Positions 12,285 through 22,714 of a DNA stretch of 64,000 bases are shown here, in pieces. Below the pieces are notes generated by a model. That model had not been told where the DNA came from. It worked only from the letters and a program-made list of their open reading frames with translations, and did not search any database. The stretch is taken from NCBI RefSeq assembly GCF_016031655.1, contig NZ_JACCHQ010000015.1:62001-126000 (forward strand). The letters run 5' to 3'. Origin of the DNA: Bradyrhizobium glycinis (GTDB lineage: Bacteria > Pseudomonadota > Alphaproteobacteria > Rhizobiales > Xanthobacteraceae). Numbering within the stretch: the stretch's first letter is position 1; every line of letters begins with the position of its first letter. The translations under genes were made by a program, and so were the position numbers.

Positions 12285-12297
12285 CGTGGTTGGCGGC

Positions 12298-13512
12298 TTA
12301 CGCCGCCAGCTCCTTGGTCAGATTCTCGGCGACCTTGTCGAGGAAGCCGGTGGTCGAGAGCCAGCGCTGGTCGGCGCCGACCAGCAGCGCGAGGTCCTTG
12401 GTCATGTAGCCCGCCTCGACGGTGTCGACGCAGACCTTCTCCAGCGTGCTCGCGAACTTGGCGAGCTCGGGGTTGTTGTCGAGCTTGGCGCGGTGGGCGA
12501 GGCCACGGGTCCAGGCGAAGATCGAGGCGATCGAGTTGGTCGAGGTCTCCTTGCCCTTCTGGTGCTCGCGGTAATGGCGGGTCACCGTGCCGTGGGCCGC
12601 TTCGGCCTCGACGGTCTTGCCGTCGGGGGTGAGCAGCACCGAGGTCATCAGGCCGAGCGAGCCGTAGCCCTGCGCGACCGTGTCGGACTGTACGTCGCCG
12701 TCGTAGTTCTTGCAGGCCCAGACATAGCCGCCGGACCATTTCAGCGCCGAGGCGACCATGTCGTCGATCAGGCGGTGCTCGTAGGTCAGGCCCTTGGCGT
12801 CGAATTCCTTCTTGAACTCGCGGTCGAAGATGTCCTGGAAGATGTCCTTGAAGCGCCCGTCATAGACCTTGAGGATCGTGTTCTTGGTCGACAGGTACAC
12901 CGGGTAATTACGGAGCAGGCCATAATTGAAGGAGGCGCGGGCGAAGTCGATGATGGAATCGTCGAGATTGTACATCTCCATCGCGACGCCGGCGCCGGGC
13001 GCCTTGAACACTTCCTTCTCGATCACGGTGCCGTCCTCGCCGACGAACTTCAGCGAGAGGGTGCCCTTGCCGGGGAACTTGATGTCGGTGGCGCGGTACT
13101 GGTCGCCATAGGCGTGGCGGCCGATGATGATCGGCTTGGTCCAACCCGGAACCAGGCGCGGCACGTTCTTGCAGATGATCGGCTCGCGGAAGATGACGCC
13201 GCCGAGGATGTTGCGGATGGTGCCGTTCGGCGACTTCCACATCTGCTTGAGATTGAACTCCTTCACCCGGGCTTCATCGGGGGTGATGGTGGCGCACTTG
13301 ACGCCGACGCCGACCTTCTTGATCGCCTCGGCGGCATCGATCGTGACCTGATCGTTGGTGTGGTCGCGGTATTCCATGCCCAGGTCGAAATAGAGCAGCT
13401 CCACATCCAGGAACGGGTTGATCAGCTTGTCCTTGATGTACTGCCAGATGATCCGGGTCATCTCGTCGCCATCGAGCTCGACGACGGGATTGGATACCTT
13501 GATTTTTGCCAT
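12298..13512 (-). CDS. icd: NADP-dependent isocitrate dehydrogenase
   Basis: Oxidatively decarboxylates isocitrate to 2-oxoglutarate in the TCA cycle, producing NADPH. The 404-aa protein is the dimeric eukaryote-like type II form (MAKIKVSNPVVELDGDEMTR start). It shows the metal/substrate segment IDDMVASALKWSGGYVWACKNYDGD and the coenzyme motif EAEAAHGTVTRHYREHQKGKE, whose His/Arg pattern indicates NADP. The start at 13512 fits the family; an upstream in-frame ATG would add 14 atypical residues. Monocistronic, convergent with the channel gene across a palindromic repeat. Confidence 0.97.
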   Translation of the reverse strand: MAKIKVSNPVVELDGDEMTRIIWQYIKDKLINPFLDVELLYFDLGMEYRDHTNDQVTIDAAEAIKKVGVGVKCATITPDEARVKEFNLKQMWKSPNGTIRNILGGVIFREPIICKNVPRLVPGWTKPIIIGRHAYGDQYRATDIKFPGKGTLSLKFVGEDGTVIEKEVFKAPGAGVAMEMYNLDDSIIDFARASFNYGLLRNYPVYLSTKNTILKVYDGRFKDIFQDIFDREFKKEFDAKGLTYEHRLIDDMVASALKWSGGYVWACKNYDGDVQSDTVAQGYGSLGLMTSVLLTPDGKTVEAEAAHGTVTRHYREHQKGKETSTNSIASIFAWTRGLAHRAKLDNNPELAKFASTLEKVCVDTVEAGYMTKDLALLVGADQRWLSTTGFLDKVAENLTKELAA

Positions 13513-13644
13513 GATCGGGGAAGCCTCTTGGGAACGGCGCATTCGGCGCGCCACGGGAATATCCGCCGCCTCTTAGCACCCAGACGCGGCGGGCGAAAGC
13601 CAAGGGATTATGCACTTTTAGCTCATCCAGCTTCCGCAGGCGGG

Positions 13645-13665
13645 CAGCGGGGAGCCACCCCGCTG
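13645..13665. other. Hairpin in the icd-trmJ intergenic region
   Basis: CAGCGGGG (13645-13652) pairs perfectly with CCCCGCTG (13658-13665). It lies in the 340-nt divergent gap 13513-13852 between icd and the TrmJ-like gene. No T-run follows on either strand, so it is not a classical terminator. Apart from an AT-rich stretch near 13690-13740 that could hold a promoter, I see nothing else in this gap. Confidence 0.35.
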
Positions 13666-13852
13666 CAGGGCCGGATCTGCGGATTCAGAAGAGAGTTAAA
13701 AGTCGAATCCAAGCCGTTATTTCCCTTGAGAATTTTTTCAGGACAGGCAAACGACAGACCGCGAGGGCGGGCCCGGACCGGGGCGCCGCTTGAATCAATT
13801 CCTGAATCGGCCTTGCCAAGGCCTCGAAGACGAAGAGTGAAAGCGAAGCGAG

Positions 13853-15052
13853 ATGTCGGGGACTGACAAGAGCAAGGCCGGCCTTTCCCTCGACGGTCCC
13901 ATCGTGATCCTGGTCGAGCCGCAGCTCGGCGAGAACATCGGCATGGCCGCGCGCGCCATGGGCAATTTCGCCCTCGACCGGTTGCGCATCGTCAATCCCA
14001 GGGACGGCTGGCCCAATATCGCGGCGCAGCGGGCCGCGGCCGGCGCCGACCACATCCTGGAAAAGGTCGAATTGTTCGGCACGGTGGCAGAGGCGGTCGC
14101 CGACCTCGACCTCTTGTTCGCCACCACCGCACGCCCCCACGACCAGGCCAAACCCGTGGTGGGGCCGGAGGCCGCAGCCAGGGAGATCGCAGGTCACGTC
14201 GCGACCGGCGGCCGGGCCGGCATCCTGTTCGGCCGCGAGCGCTGGGGGCTGACCAACGAGGAAGTCGGGCTCTCCAACCGCATCATCACCTTCCCGGTCA
14301 ATCCGGGCTTTGCCTCGCTCAACCTCGCCCAGGCCGTGCTGCTGGTCGGCTATGAATGGTTCAAGCGTGCAACGTCAGGCGAATTGCCGCACGCCATGCC
14401 GGAGCGCTCCGAGCGCGCCTCGCAGCACCAGATGCAGGCGTTCTTCGACAACCTCGTGCGCGAGCTCGACAAGGTCGAGTTCCTGCGCCCGGCCGAGAAG
14501 CGCGACACCATGCTGGTGAACCTGCGCAACATCTTCACGCGGATGGAGCCGACCAAGCAGGACATGCACACCCTGCACGGCGTGATCATGGCGATCGCCG
14601 AGGGGCGCAAGGGTCCGGCCAAGGGCGGCGTGCTCGACGGCGAGCAAGCAACGCGCCTGCGCGCGCTGCTGGCCGAGCACGGACAGGGCGGCGGCGTCTC
14701 CGACAGCGGCTCGACCGTGCGGGGCCTTGCCCGCCTGCTCCGCCGCAACCCGACCGACGCCGAACGCCTGCTCTGGCAGGCGCTGACGCGTGACCGCCGC
14801 TTCGCCGGCCAATTCAAGCGGCAGACGCCGGTCGGCCGCCACATCCCGGACTTCGTCTCGTTCCCGCACCGGATCGCAATCGAGCTGGTCAACCCGGGCG
14901 AGGGCGAGGCGATCGCGGCGGACCGCGCGGGGCGGCGGAGCTGGCTCGAGGCGCGGGATTATCGGGTGCTCGACATTCGGGCAGTGGATGTGGAGCGCGA
15001 TCTTGAGGCGGAGCTGGCAAGGCTGCAGGGGATGATGGCGGAATCGGCATAG
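13853..15052 (+). CDS. TrmJ-like RNA methyltransferase fused to a DUF559-like domain
   Basis: Residues 1 to about 255 are a SPOUT-fold TrmJ/SpoU enzyme that methylates a tRNA 2'-hydroxyl with SAM. The motifs are VEPQLGENIGMAARAMGNF, the GILFGRERWGLTNEEV cofactor loop and FPVNPGFASLNLAQAV. Residues about 290-395 (RLLRRNPTDAERLLWQAL, GRHIPDFVSF, AIELV) match the DUF559 / VSR-like nuclease fold. There the usual ELDGGQH segment reads ELVNPGEGE, so a key acidic residue is lost and nuclease activity is doubtful. The two parts are one continuous frame. Divergent from icd. Confidence 0.88.
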   Translation: MSGTDKSKAGLSLDGPIVILVEPQLGENIGMAARAMGNFALDRLRIVNPRDGWPNIAAQRAAAGADHILEKVELFGTVAEAVADLDLLFATTARPHDQAKPVVGPEAAAREIAGHVATGGRAGILFGRERWGLTNEEVGLSNRIITFPVNPGFASLNLAQAVLLVGYEWFKRATSGELPHAMPERSERASQHQMQAFFDNLVRELDKVEFLRPAEKRDTMLVNLRNIFTRMEPTKQDMHTLHGVIMAIAEGRKGPAKGGVLDGEQATRLRALLAEHGQGGGVSDSGSTVRGLARLLRRNPTDAERLLWQALTRDRRFAGQFKRQTPVGRHIPDFVSFPHRIAIELVNPGEGEAIAADRAGRRSWLEARDYRVLDIRAVDVERDLEAELARLQGMMAESA

Positions 15053-15149
15053 CGCTGGCGGGACCGTTGTTGCGCACGCCGCAACCGAGGGCTGTGCAGA
15101 GGCGTATTTGGTTGCTATGACGGTCCTCCGGAATTGGGTTGGGGACCGT

Positions 15150-16832
15150 ATGTTTGGAATGATCGTCCGCGCACTCATTTGTGCGGCAGCAAGCTTCGGT
15201 GTTTTGGCGCTGACGGCCTTGCTCGAAATATCAGGCGCCCGCGCGGAAATGCCCTTGACCGCCAAGTGCAACGCGGTCGGGAATTTCAGCGTTGATGACC
15301 GCATCGCGGGCTGCACCGCGATGATCGAGGCGGCGCCGACCATGTCGCAAGGCGTGATCATGGCGCGCTTCCGCCGGGCCATGTTCTACCGCCAGAAGGG
15401 TGAGGTCGATCTTGCGCTTGCGGACTACGACCAGATCATCGAACGCAATCCGGACAATCTGAACGCGCGCCTCGCTAGAGCTTCTGCGTTTCTCCAAAAG
15501 CGAGAGCCCGAGGCCGCGCTGTCAGACTATGCCAAAGTGATCGAGCTCGATCCGAAGAACACCTATGCATATATAGGACGTGCTCACGTCTTTTCGGCGA
15601 GGCGCGACTTCGTCCGCGCCATCGCCGACTATGATCAGGTCCTCCTGATCCATCCGGACAATGTCATAGCGCACGTCGAACGGGGCCTCGCTTACGTCCG
15701 CAAGGGGGATCCGGATCGGGCCATGGCCGACTGTGATCGAGCGGTCGAGATAAGCCCGCAAACCGGCGGAGGCCAATTGTGCCGCGGCCGGGTCTACTTC
15801 GCCAAGGGCAACAGACAGCGTGCATTGGCCGAACTCGATCAAACAATGCTGATCAAGCCAAGGAACGAGTATTTCCACTATTTCCGAGCCGAATCCTTTT
15901 CTCAGCTCGGCGAACTCGACCGCGCTATCGCCGACTATGACCGGATCATCGAGCTGAACCCACGAAGCCGATCTGTCTACGCCTGCCGCGGCGTCGCTTA
16001 TGCTCGAAAAGGCGACTATGACCGGGCCATTGCCGATTACAACCAGGCGATCCGGCTGGCACATCAGGATCAAGTAAACCCCGGCGACAGACAGCCTCAG
16101 ATTCAAGGTCAGGACGATGGCTCCATTTCCGCGTTCGTCGCTGGTGAATCAATTGTACTCTCTTCAGGGGATGGTCCAGTGCTCCGCGCGCGGGGAGTGG
16201 CCTACTACGCGAAAGGAGATTTTGACCGCGCTATCGCAGACTATGATGAGGCGATCCGCCTCAATCCCAAGGACAAGGACGCAATATCGTCTCGCGGCCA
16301 TGCGTACAGAACCAAGGGGGACTTCGACCGCGCGATCGCGGACTACGATCAACTCGTGCAACTCGATGCCAAGGATGCGCGCGCCTACTTTCATCGCGCT
16401 AGGCTCTATTGGCAGAGTGCTTCATTCACCAAATCGTTGGCCGACCTCGATCAGTCGATCCAGCTCAATCCAAGGGATGCCTATCCGGTCGTATGGCGCG
16501 AAATTGTTGCAAAACGCAGTGACCAACCGAGCCGGCTGAACGAGGCTGCAAAGCAGCTGGACACGGCGAAATGGCCCGCGCCGATCGTCAATCTCTTTCT
16601 TGGCACCATGACGCCGGAGCAAGTGCTCAGCGCGGCGCACGATGCCGACCCCACGAAGAAGAAGGCGCAGGTATGCGAGGCGAATTTCTATATTGCTGAG
16701 CACGCACTGCAGGGCGGCTCCAAGGAAGAGGCGTTGAGGCTGTTGGACTTGGCGGCAGCTGATTGCCCGAAGACCTTTATCGAGAAACAAGCCGCCGACG
16801 TCGAGCTTGTCGCGTTGCGAGCGAGCCGCTGA
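15150..16832 (+). CDS. Secreted tetratricopeptide-repeat protein
   Basis: A 560-aa protein with an N-terminal signal peptide (MFGMIVRALICAAASFGVLAL, predicted cleavage after SGARA) and about ten TPR units spread through residues 60-470. Most carry the pattern DRAIADYDQxIxLNP, for example GDFDRAIADYDEAIRLNPKD. Such solenoids bind partner proteins in the periplasm. Upstream ATGs at 15108 and 15117 exist, but GGGGA 6 nt before 15150 favours the latter. The C-terminal 90 residues lack TPRs and contain three cysteines. No operon partner; the precise role is unknown. Confidence 0.8.
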   Translation: MFGMIVRALICAAASFGVLALTALLEISGARAEMPLTAKCNAVGNFSVDDRIAGCTAMIEAAPTMSQGVIMARFRRAMFYRQKGEVDLALADYDQIIERNPDNLNARLARASAFLQKREPEAALSDYAKVIELDPKNTYAYIGRAHVFSARRDFVRAIADYDQVLLIHPDNVIAHVERGLAYVRKGDPDRAMADCDRAVEISPQTGGGQLCRGRVYFAKGNRQRALAELDQTMLIKPRNEYFHYFRAESFSQLGELDRAIADYDRIIELNPRSRSVYACRGVAYARKGDYDRAIADYNQAIRLAHQDQVNPGDRQPQIQGQDDGSISAFVAGESIVLSSGDGPVLRARGVAYYAKGDFDRAIADYDEAIRLNPKDKDAISSRGHAYRTKGDFDRAIADYDQLVQLDAKDARAYFHRARLYWQSASFTKSLADLDQSIQLNPRDAYPVVWREIVAKRSDQPSRLNEAAKQLDTAKWPAPIVNLFLGTMTPEQVLSAAHDADPTKKKAQVCEANFYIAEHALQGGSKEEALRLLDLAAADCPKTFIEKQAADVELVALRASR

Positions 16833-16890
16833 CTTTTGTCAGGCACAGCAAAGCGTGCCCGCCGATGTTGATCGGCAATGTTGAGACAGC

Positions 16891-16990
16891 CTCGTAGGGT
16901 GGGCAAAGCGGAGCGTGCCCACCATGCCGATCAACGCAGCTGAGAGCGAATGGTGGCCACGGCGCTTTGCGCCTTTGCCCACCCTACGAG
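16891..16990. repeat. Dispersed palindrome, GTAGGGTGGGCAAAG type
   Basis: CTCGTAGGGTGGGCAAAG (from 16891) is mirrored by CTTTGCCCACCCTACGAG (16973-16990), with inner inverted copies of GGTGGGCA type sequence. It separates the convergent TPR and TetR genes. Same family as 3267-3383. Confidence 0.85.
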
Positions 16991-17010
16991 ACTGCGAGAT
17001 CGCGGCGAGA

Positions 17011-17658
17011 TCAGACCGTCTCCAGCTGCTCCGCCGCGCGCTTCTTCTTCGCCTTGGCCTGGCCGAGCAGGGGGCCTGCGGTGAGGGCCGCCGTATCGGC
17101 CACGCCCGGGTCGCGCGAGATCATCGCGGCGACGATGGCGCCGTCGATGATGAGGCCGAGCTGGTGCGCCAGCACTGCGGGCTCGGCTGAGCCGAGCTCG
17201 CTGGCGAGCTTCTCGATATGGCCGAGCACGATCTTCTTGTGCTTTAGCGCGATGTTGCGGAACTGCTTGGCGTCCTTGTCGTGCTCGCCGACGGCGTTGA
17301 TAAAGGGGCAGCCGTAGAATCGCTCTTCGGCGAACCAACTCTTCAGCGCGGGGAAGATGCGCGTGAGTTTCGCCTGCGCATCGCCCCCGCCTTGCTCCAT
17401 GGCGCCGATGAACCATTCGCGCCATTGCTTGCCTTCGCTCTCCAGCACGGCGTTGACGAGGTTGGTCTTGGAGCCGAACAATTTGTAGAGCGTGGTCTTG
17501 GCGGTGCCGGCCTCTTCGATGATCGCATCGATGCCCGTGGCGTTGATGCCGTTCTTGCAGAACAGATGCGTCGCCGCGTTGAGAAGGCGACCGCGTGCGG
17601 ATTCGTCCTCGCCGGCAGCGGCGTGGGGCGAATTCTTCTTCGATGACGTCTTTGCCAT
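17011..17658 (-). CDS. TetR-family transcriptional regulator
   Basis: A 215-aa repressor-type protein. The N-terminal helix-turn-helix is at about residues 22-68 (RLLNAATHLFCKNGINATGIDAI, then KTTLYKLFGSKTNLV). The rest is an all-helical ligand domain with a Lys/Arg-rich tail. It is divergent from the OsmC operon, and an ACCGTTCGGT palindrome sits at the predicted start of that operon's transcript, so it probably represses it. The ligand is unknown; an electrophile or oxidant would fit the OsmC target, but this is inference. Confidence 0.9.
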   Translation of the reverse strand: MAKTSSKKNSPHAAAGEDESARGRLLNAATHLFCKNGINATGIDAIIEEAGTAKTTLYKLFGSKTNLVNAVLESEGKQWREWFIGAMEQGGGDAQAKLTRIFPALKSWFAEERFYGCPFINAVGEHDKDAKQFRNIALKHKKIVLGHIEKLASELGSAEPAVLAHQLGLIIDGAIVAAMISRDPGVADTAALTAGPLLGQAKAKKKRAAEQLETV

Positions 17659-17785
17659 GGACTCGAACTTACCCGCAGCCGTGCCGCATCAGCAAGCCGC
17701 ATCTGTTTGGCGCTGAAAAGATTCGCAAAGCCTGGCAGGTCTGCATCGCGTTTGAGCAAGGACCGGCCGATCAATCCGTAGGCAT

Positions 17786-17812
17786 CGAGGCTTAAGCGGC
17801 TCCAAAGCCTCG
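17786..17812. promoter_or_regulatory. Inverted repeat upstream of the OsmC-operon promoter
   Basis: CGAGGCTT (17786-17793) and AAGCCTCG (17805-17812) form a perfect 8-bp inverted repeat with an 11-nt spacer. It ends about 23 bp before the -24 element at 17835. It may bind an activator; it does not match the palindrome near the cyanase operon. Confidence 0.4.
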
Positions 17813-17834
17813 CGTTTTGTTTTTTGCGATCTCT

Positions 17835-17850
17835 GGCACGCTCCATGCAA
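17835..17850 (+). promoter_or_regulatory. Sigma-54 (-24/-12) promoter of the OsmC operon
   Basis: TGGCACG, then CTCC, then ATGCA: the GG (17836-17837) and GC (17848-17849) have the exact 12-bp register of RpoN promoters, with one deviation (A for T before GC). The core is nearly identical to the promoter at 22824-22839. Transcription would begin near 17861. Confidence 0.7.
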
Positions 17851-17858
17851 GGAAACAG

Positions 17859-17870
17859 ACCGTTCGGTAT
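17859..17870. promoter_or_regulatory. Candidate TetR operator at the OsmC-operon transcript start
   Basis: ACCG and CGGT flank a TT centre (ACCGTTCGGT at 17860-17869). It coincides with the predicted +1 of the sigma-54 promoter, where a bound TetR protein would block transcription. Confidence 0.5.
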
Positions 17871-17905
17871 CCTGCCGATTTCCACTTCTGCCAGGGAGAA
17901 GACTG

Positions 17906-18448
17906 ATGACTGCCGTCGTTCAGAAGACAGTGCTGACGGGGTGCCTCGCGCCCATCGACAAGAACGGGCTCGAGCAACTGATTGCCAACGGCAAGGCAAA
18001 TCCGAAGGTCATCAAGACCTTGAAGTGCAAGACGGTCGCGGAGGGCAAATTCCGCCACGCCAATTATATCCGCAACCTGCCGCCCTACATCGTCGATGAG
18101 CCGCCGGGTCTTCTGGGTGACGACACCGCGCCCAATCCGTCGGAGGCCTCGCTCGCCGCGCTCGGTTCGTGCCTTGCCGTCGGCCTTCATGCCAACGCGG
18201 TGCACCGCGGCTGGATCGTCAACAAGCTCGAGCTCGAGCTCGAAGGCGATCTCAACATCACCGCGGTCTGGGGCACCGGCGACACCTCCGACAAGCCGGT
18301 CGGCTTCACCGACGTCCGCGTCAAGGTCGACATGGAATGCGAGGGCATCTCGCCGGACGAGATCAACGCGCTGGTCGCCCATGTGAAGAAATGGTCGCCG
18401 GTCGCCAACACCTTCACCCGGCCGGTCAATCTCGAGGTCGGCATCTAG
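17906..18448 (+). CDS. OsmC-family protein
   Basis: A 180-aa OsmC-fold protein. Members of this family reduce organic hydroperoxides through two cysteines. Both are present here: one in ALGSCLAVGLHANAVHRG and one in KVDMECEGISPDEIN, in the expected order. The first 70 residues are longer than in Ohr-type proteins. GGGAGAA at 17894-17900 is the ribosome site. It is the first gene of an operon with an acyl-CoA-dehydrogenase-like enzyme and a rhodanese, behind a sigma-54 promoter. The substrate could be a peroxide or a persulfide; which is not decidable from sequence. Confidence 0.85.
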   Translation: MTAVVQKTVLTGCLAPIDKNGLEQLIANGKANPKVIKTLKCKTVAEGKFRHANYIRNLPPYIVDEPPGLLGDDTAPNPSEASLAALGSCLAVGLHANAVHRGWIVNKLELELEGDLNITAVWGTGDTSDKPVGFTDVRVKVDMECEGISPDEINALVAHVKKWSPVANTFTRPVNLEVGI

Positions 18449-18484
18449 CAGACGGCAATCAGGACAGGGTGCGGGGAGACGATC

Positions 18485-19618
18485 ATGGGTTCACTGGCTT
18501 TATCGCGGGCCGACGTTCTGGATCAGCCCGCACCGTCCATTGCGGACGAGGTGGCGCGGATCGCGCGGCAAGAGCTTGCGCCGCTCGCCGCCGGCATCGA
18601 CGACGGTTCGGTCTATCCGGCCGAGGTGCTGCGCAAGTTCGGCGCGGTCGGGGCGTGGGGCAGCCACGTGCCGCACGAAGGCTCCGCCGATCTGCGCTGC
18701 GCGATCCAGGCGATGGCGGCGATCGGCGAGATCTGCGGGGCGACGGCGTTCATGGCGTGGTGCCAGAACACACTGGTCTGGTACGCGGCGAATTCCACCA
18801 ATGTGAAGCTCGCAAAGCGTTTTGGCGACGCGTTCTCGACCGGTCGCGTGCTCGGCGGCACCGGGCTCTCCAATCCCATGAAGAGCTTTTTCGGCATCGA
18901 GAAGCTCAAGCTGAAGGGCCGCAAGGTCGAAGGCGGCTACATCGTGCGCGGTGCGTTGCCCTGGGTCTCCAATCTCGGCCCCGACCATTATTTCGGCACG
19001 ATCTTCGCGCGCGAGGACGAGCAGGGCACCGCAGGCGGCGAGCCCGGCACCGTGATGTTCCTGGCCGATTGCTCCGACCCCGCGATCACGCTGACGCCCT
19101 GCAAGCCGTTCCTCGCGATGGACGGCACCGGCACTTATGGCGTGCAGTTCCGCGACGCCTTCGTGCCGGACGAGCTGATCCTCGCCGATCCCGCCGCGCC
19201 CTTCGTCAAGAAGATCCGCGCCGGCTTCATCCTGCTCCAGGCCGGCATGGCGCTCGGGGTGATCAAGGATTGCATCAACATCATGGACGAGGTCGACAAT
19301 CCCCTCGGCCATATCAACCGCCATCTGCCGCAGCAGCCGGTGCACTTTCGCGAGCTCGCCGCCGAGCTCGAGGCCGAGACCATGGCGCTGGCACGCGATC
19401 CCTACAACGAGGAGGAGACCTACTGGCGCAAGGTGATCGCGCTGCGGCTTCGCGCGGGCGAGGCCAGCGTCGCGGCGGCGCATGCGGCGATGCTGCATTG
19501 TGGCGCGCGCGGGTACCTCAAAAGCCACCGCGCGCAGCGGCGCCTGCGCGAGGCCTATTTCGTCGCGATCGTCACGCCGGCCACCAAGCAGCTGCGCAAG
19601 ATGCTCGCCGATTTCTGA
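18485..19618 (+). CDS. Acyl-CoA-dehydrogenase-like flavoprotein
   Basis: A 377-aa protein of acyl-CoA dehydrogenase fold: N-terminal helical domain, a middle beta domain (GGTGLSNPMKSF, GGYIVRGALPWVSN) and a C-terminal four-helix domain (LLQAGMALGVIKDCINIMDE). The motifs are divergent from fatty-acid enzymes, and I cannot place the catalytic glutamate. It could instead be a flavin monooxygenase or desulfurase of the DszC/SfnB type; its place between OsmC and rhodanese genes would suit a sulfur-related role. GGGGAGA precedes the start, 36 nt after osmC. Confidence 0.8.
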   Translation: MGSLALSRADVLDQPAPSIADEVARIARQELAPLAAGIDDGSVYPAEVLRKFGAVGAWGSHVPHEGSADLRCAIQAMAAIGEICGATAFMAWCQNTLVWYAANSTNVKLAKRFGDAFSTGRVLGGTGLSNPMKSFFGIEKLKLKGRKVEGGYIVRGALPWVSNLGPDHYFGTIFAREDEQGTAGGEPGTVMFLADCSDPAITLTPCKPFLAMDGTGTYGVQFRDAFVPDELILADPAAPFVKKIRAGFILLQAGMALGVIKDCINIMDEVDNPLGHINRHLPQQPVHFRELAAELEAETMALARDPYNEEETYWRKVIALRLRAGEASVAAAHAAMLHCGARGYLKSHRAQRRLREAYFVAIVTPATKQLRKMLADF

Positions 19619-19682
19619 GTTCCAAGTTCTTGAGTTCACGAGTCCACCCCAGAAGACCACCAACCTCAACGGAGAGGCTGCC

Positions 19683-20561
19683 ATGACTGACGTTCTGATC
19701 ACTGCCGTCGAACTCGCCGATCTCTTGAAGCTAGAGCCGTGTGTCGTGATCGACACCCGCAATCCCGATGCTTACGCGGCCGGGCACCTGCCGGGCGCCG
19801 TGAACGTGCACGAGATCTTTACGTTCCTGGCAACCTCGACGCCGGAAGGCATGGCCGAACTCAAGACCAAATTCGCTGATGCGTTTGGCGCTGCCGGCCT
19901 TTCGGGCAAGGAGACCGCGGTGGTCTACGAGCAGTCGATGAATTCCGGCTTCGGCCAGTCCTGCCGCGGCTATTACCTGCTCACCATGCTCGGCTATCCC
20001 AAGGTGAAGGTGCTGCATGGCGGCTTCGACGCCTGGTCGGCCGCGGGCTTGCCGGTGACCAAGGAGGTGCCGACCCCGGCTGCGGCTTCGTTCCCGATCG
20101 TGCCGGAAGCCGGTGAGATCCTGATCGATGCCAAGACCATGCTCGCCGCTGTCGGCAAGCCCGGCATCGCGATCCTCGACGTCCGCGACGTCGACGAATG
20201 GATCGGCGACAGCTCCTCGCCGTACGGCAAGGATTTCTGCCCGCGCAAGGGCCGCATTCCGGGCGCCGTGTGGCTGGAATGGTATCGGATGATGAAGCCG
20301 ACCGCCGAAGGCCCGCGCTTCAAGTCCAAGGACGAGATTCTGGCCGAATGCGCCACCGTCGGCATCTCGCAGACCACGCCGGTCTATCTCTACTGCTTCA
20401 AGGGCGCGCGCGCCTCGAACACGTTCCTGGCGCTGAAGAACGCTGGCGTGAAGGACGTGCGGATGTATTTCGGCTCCTGGAACGAATGGTCGCGCGATCC
20501 CTCTCTGCCAATCGAGCAGGGCCTGCCGGTTGCGACGGGCGTCACAACAAAGGCGGCGTGA
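19683..20561 (+). CDS. Thiosulfate-type sulfurtransferase (tandem rhodanese)
   Basis: A 292-aa two-domain rhodanese that moves a sulfane sulfur onto cyanide or another thiophile. The N-terminal domain (VVIDTRNPDAYAAGHLPGAVN) is inactive-type; the C-terminal domain carries the catalytic Cys238 in the loop CFKGARAS. The basic residue in this loop favours thiosulfate over 3-mercaptopyruvate as donor (family rule, not tested). Start chosen at 19683, with GGAGAGG upstream. Third gene of the OsmC operon; located only 220 bp from the cyanate regulator's 3' end. Confidence 0.9.
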   Translation: MTDVLITAVELADLLKLEPCVVIDTRNPDAYAAGHLPGAVNVHEIFTFLATSTPEGMAELKTKFADAFGAAGLSGKETAVVYEQSMNSGFGQSCRGYYLLTMLGYPKVKVLHGGFDAWSAAGLPVTKEVPTPAAASFPIVPEAGEILIDAKTMLAAVGKPGIAILDVRDVDEWIGDSSSPYGKDFCPRKGRIPGAVWLEWYRMMKPTAEGPRFKSKDEILAECATVGISQTTPVYLYCFKGARASNTFLALKNAGVKDVRMYFGSWNEWSRDPSLPIEQGLPVATGVTTKAA

Positions 20562-20616
20562 GCGCGCTTTGATCCAGCCTGACTAGATCGAGCCTTGTTG
20601 CCAAGAAGGAAGTGCA

Positions 20617-20761
20617 CTCCCTCCCCCGCTTGCGGGGGAGGGTTGGGGAGAGGGTATCTCCTCAGTGGGGTTCCCGGTGTGGAGAGAGCCCCCACCCGGC
20701 GCTTCGCGCCGACCTCCCCCGCAAGCGGGAGAGGTGAAGTGAGCCCGTGGCCCGCATCGAA
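20617..20761. repeat. Dispersed palindrome, CTCCCCCGCTTGCGGGGGAG type
   Basis: Two hairpins, CCCCCGCTTGCGGGGG near 20623 and CCCCCGCAAGCGGGAG near 20716, bracket a variable centre, with a tail reading GAGGTGAAGTGAGC. It sits between convergent operons. A second copy with the same arms and tail lies at 36358-36513. Confidence 0.85.
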
Positions 20762-20778
20762 CCTGATCCCGCCATACT

Positions 20779-22713
<1,935 letters not shown>

Positions 22714-22714
22714 T

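Noticed and set aside
13513..13554. An upstream start for icd
   Set aside because: The family begins MAKIKVSNP; the extra residues (MARRMRRSQEASPI) have no counterpart.
17659..17835. Search for the CTACGAAATCTCGT palindrome upstream of the OsmC operon
   Set aside because: I found no convincing copy, so shared control by the cyanate-operon activator is not claimed, only the shared promoter core.
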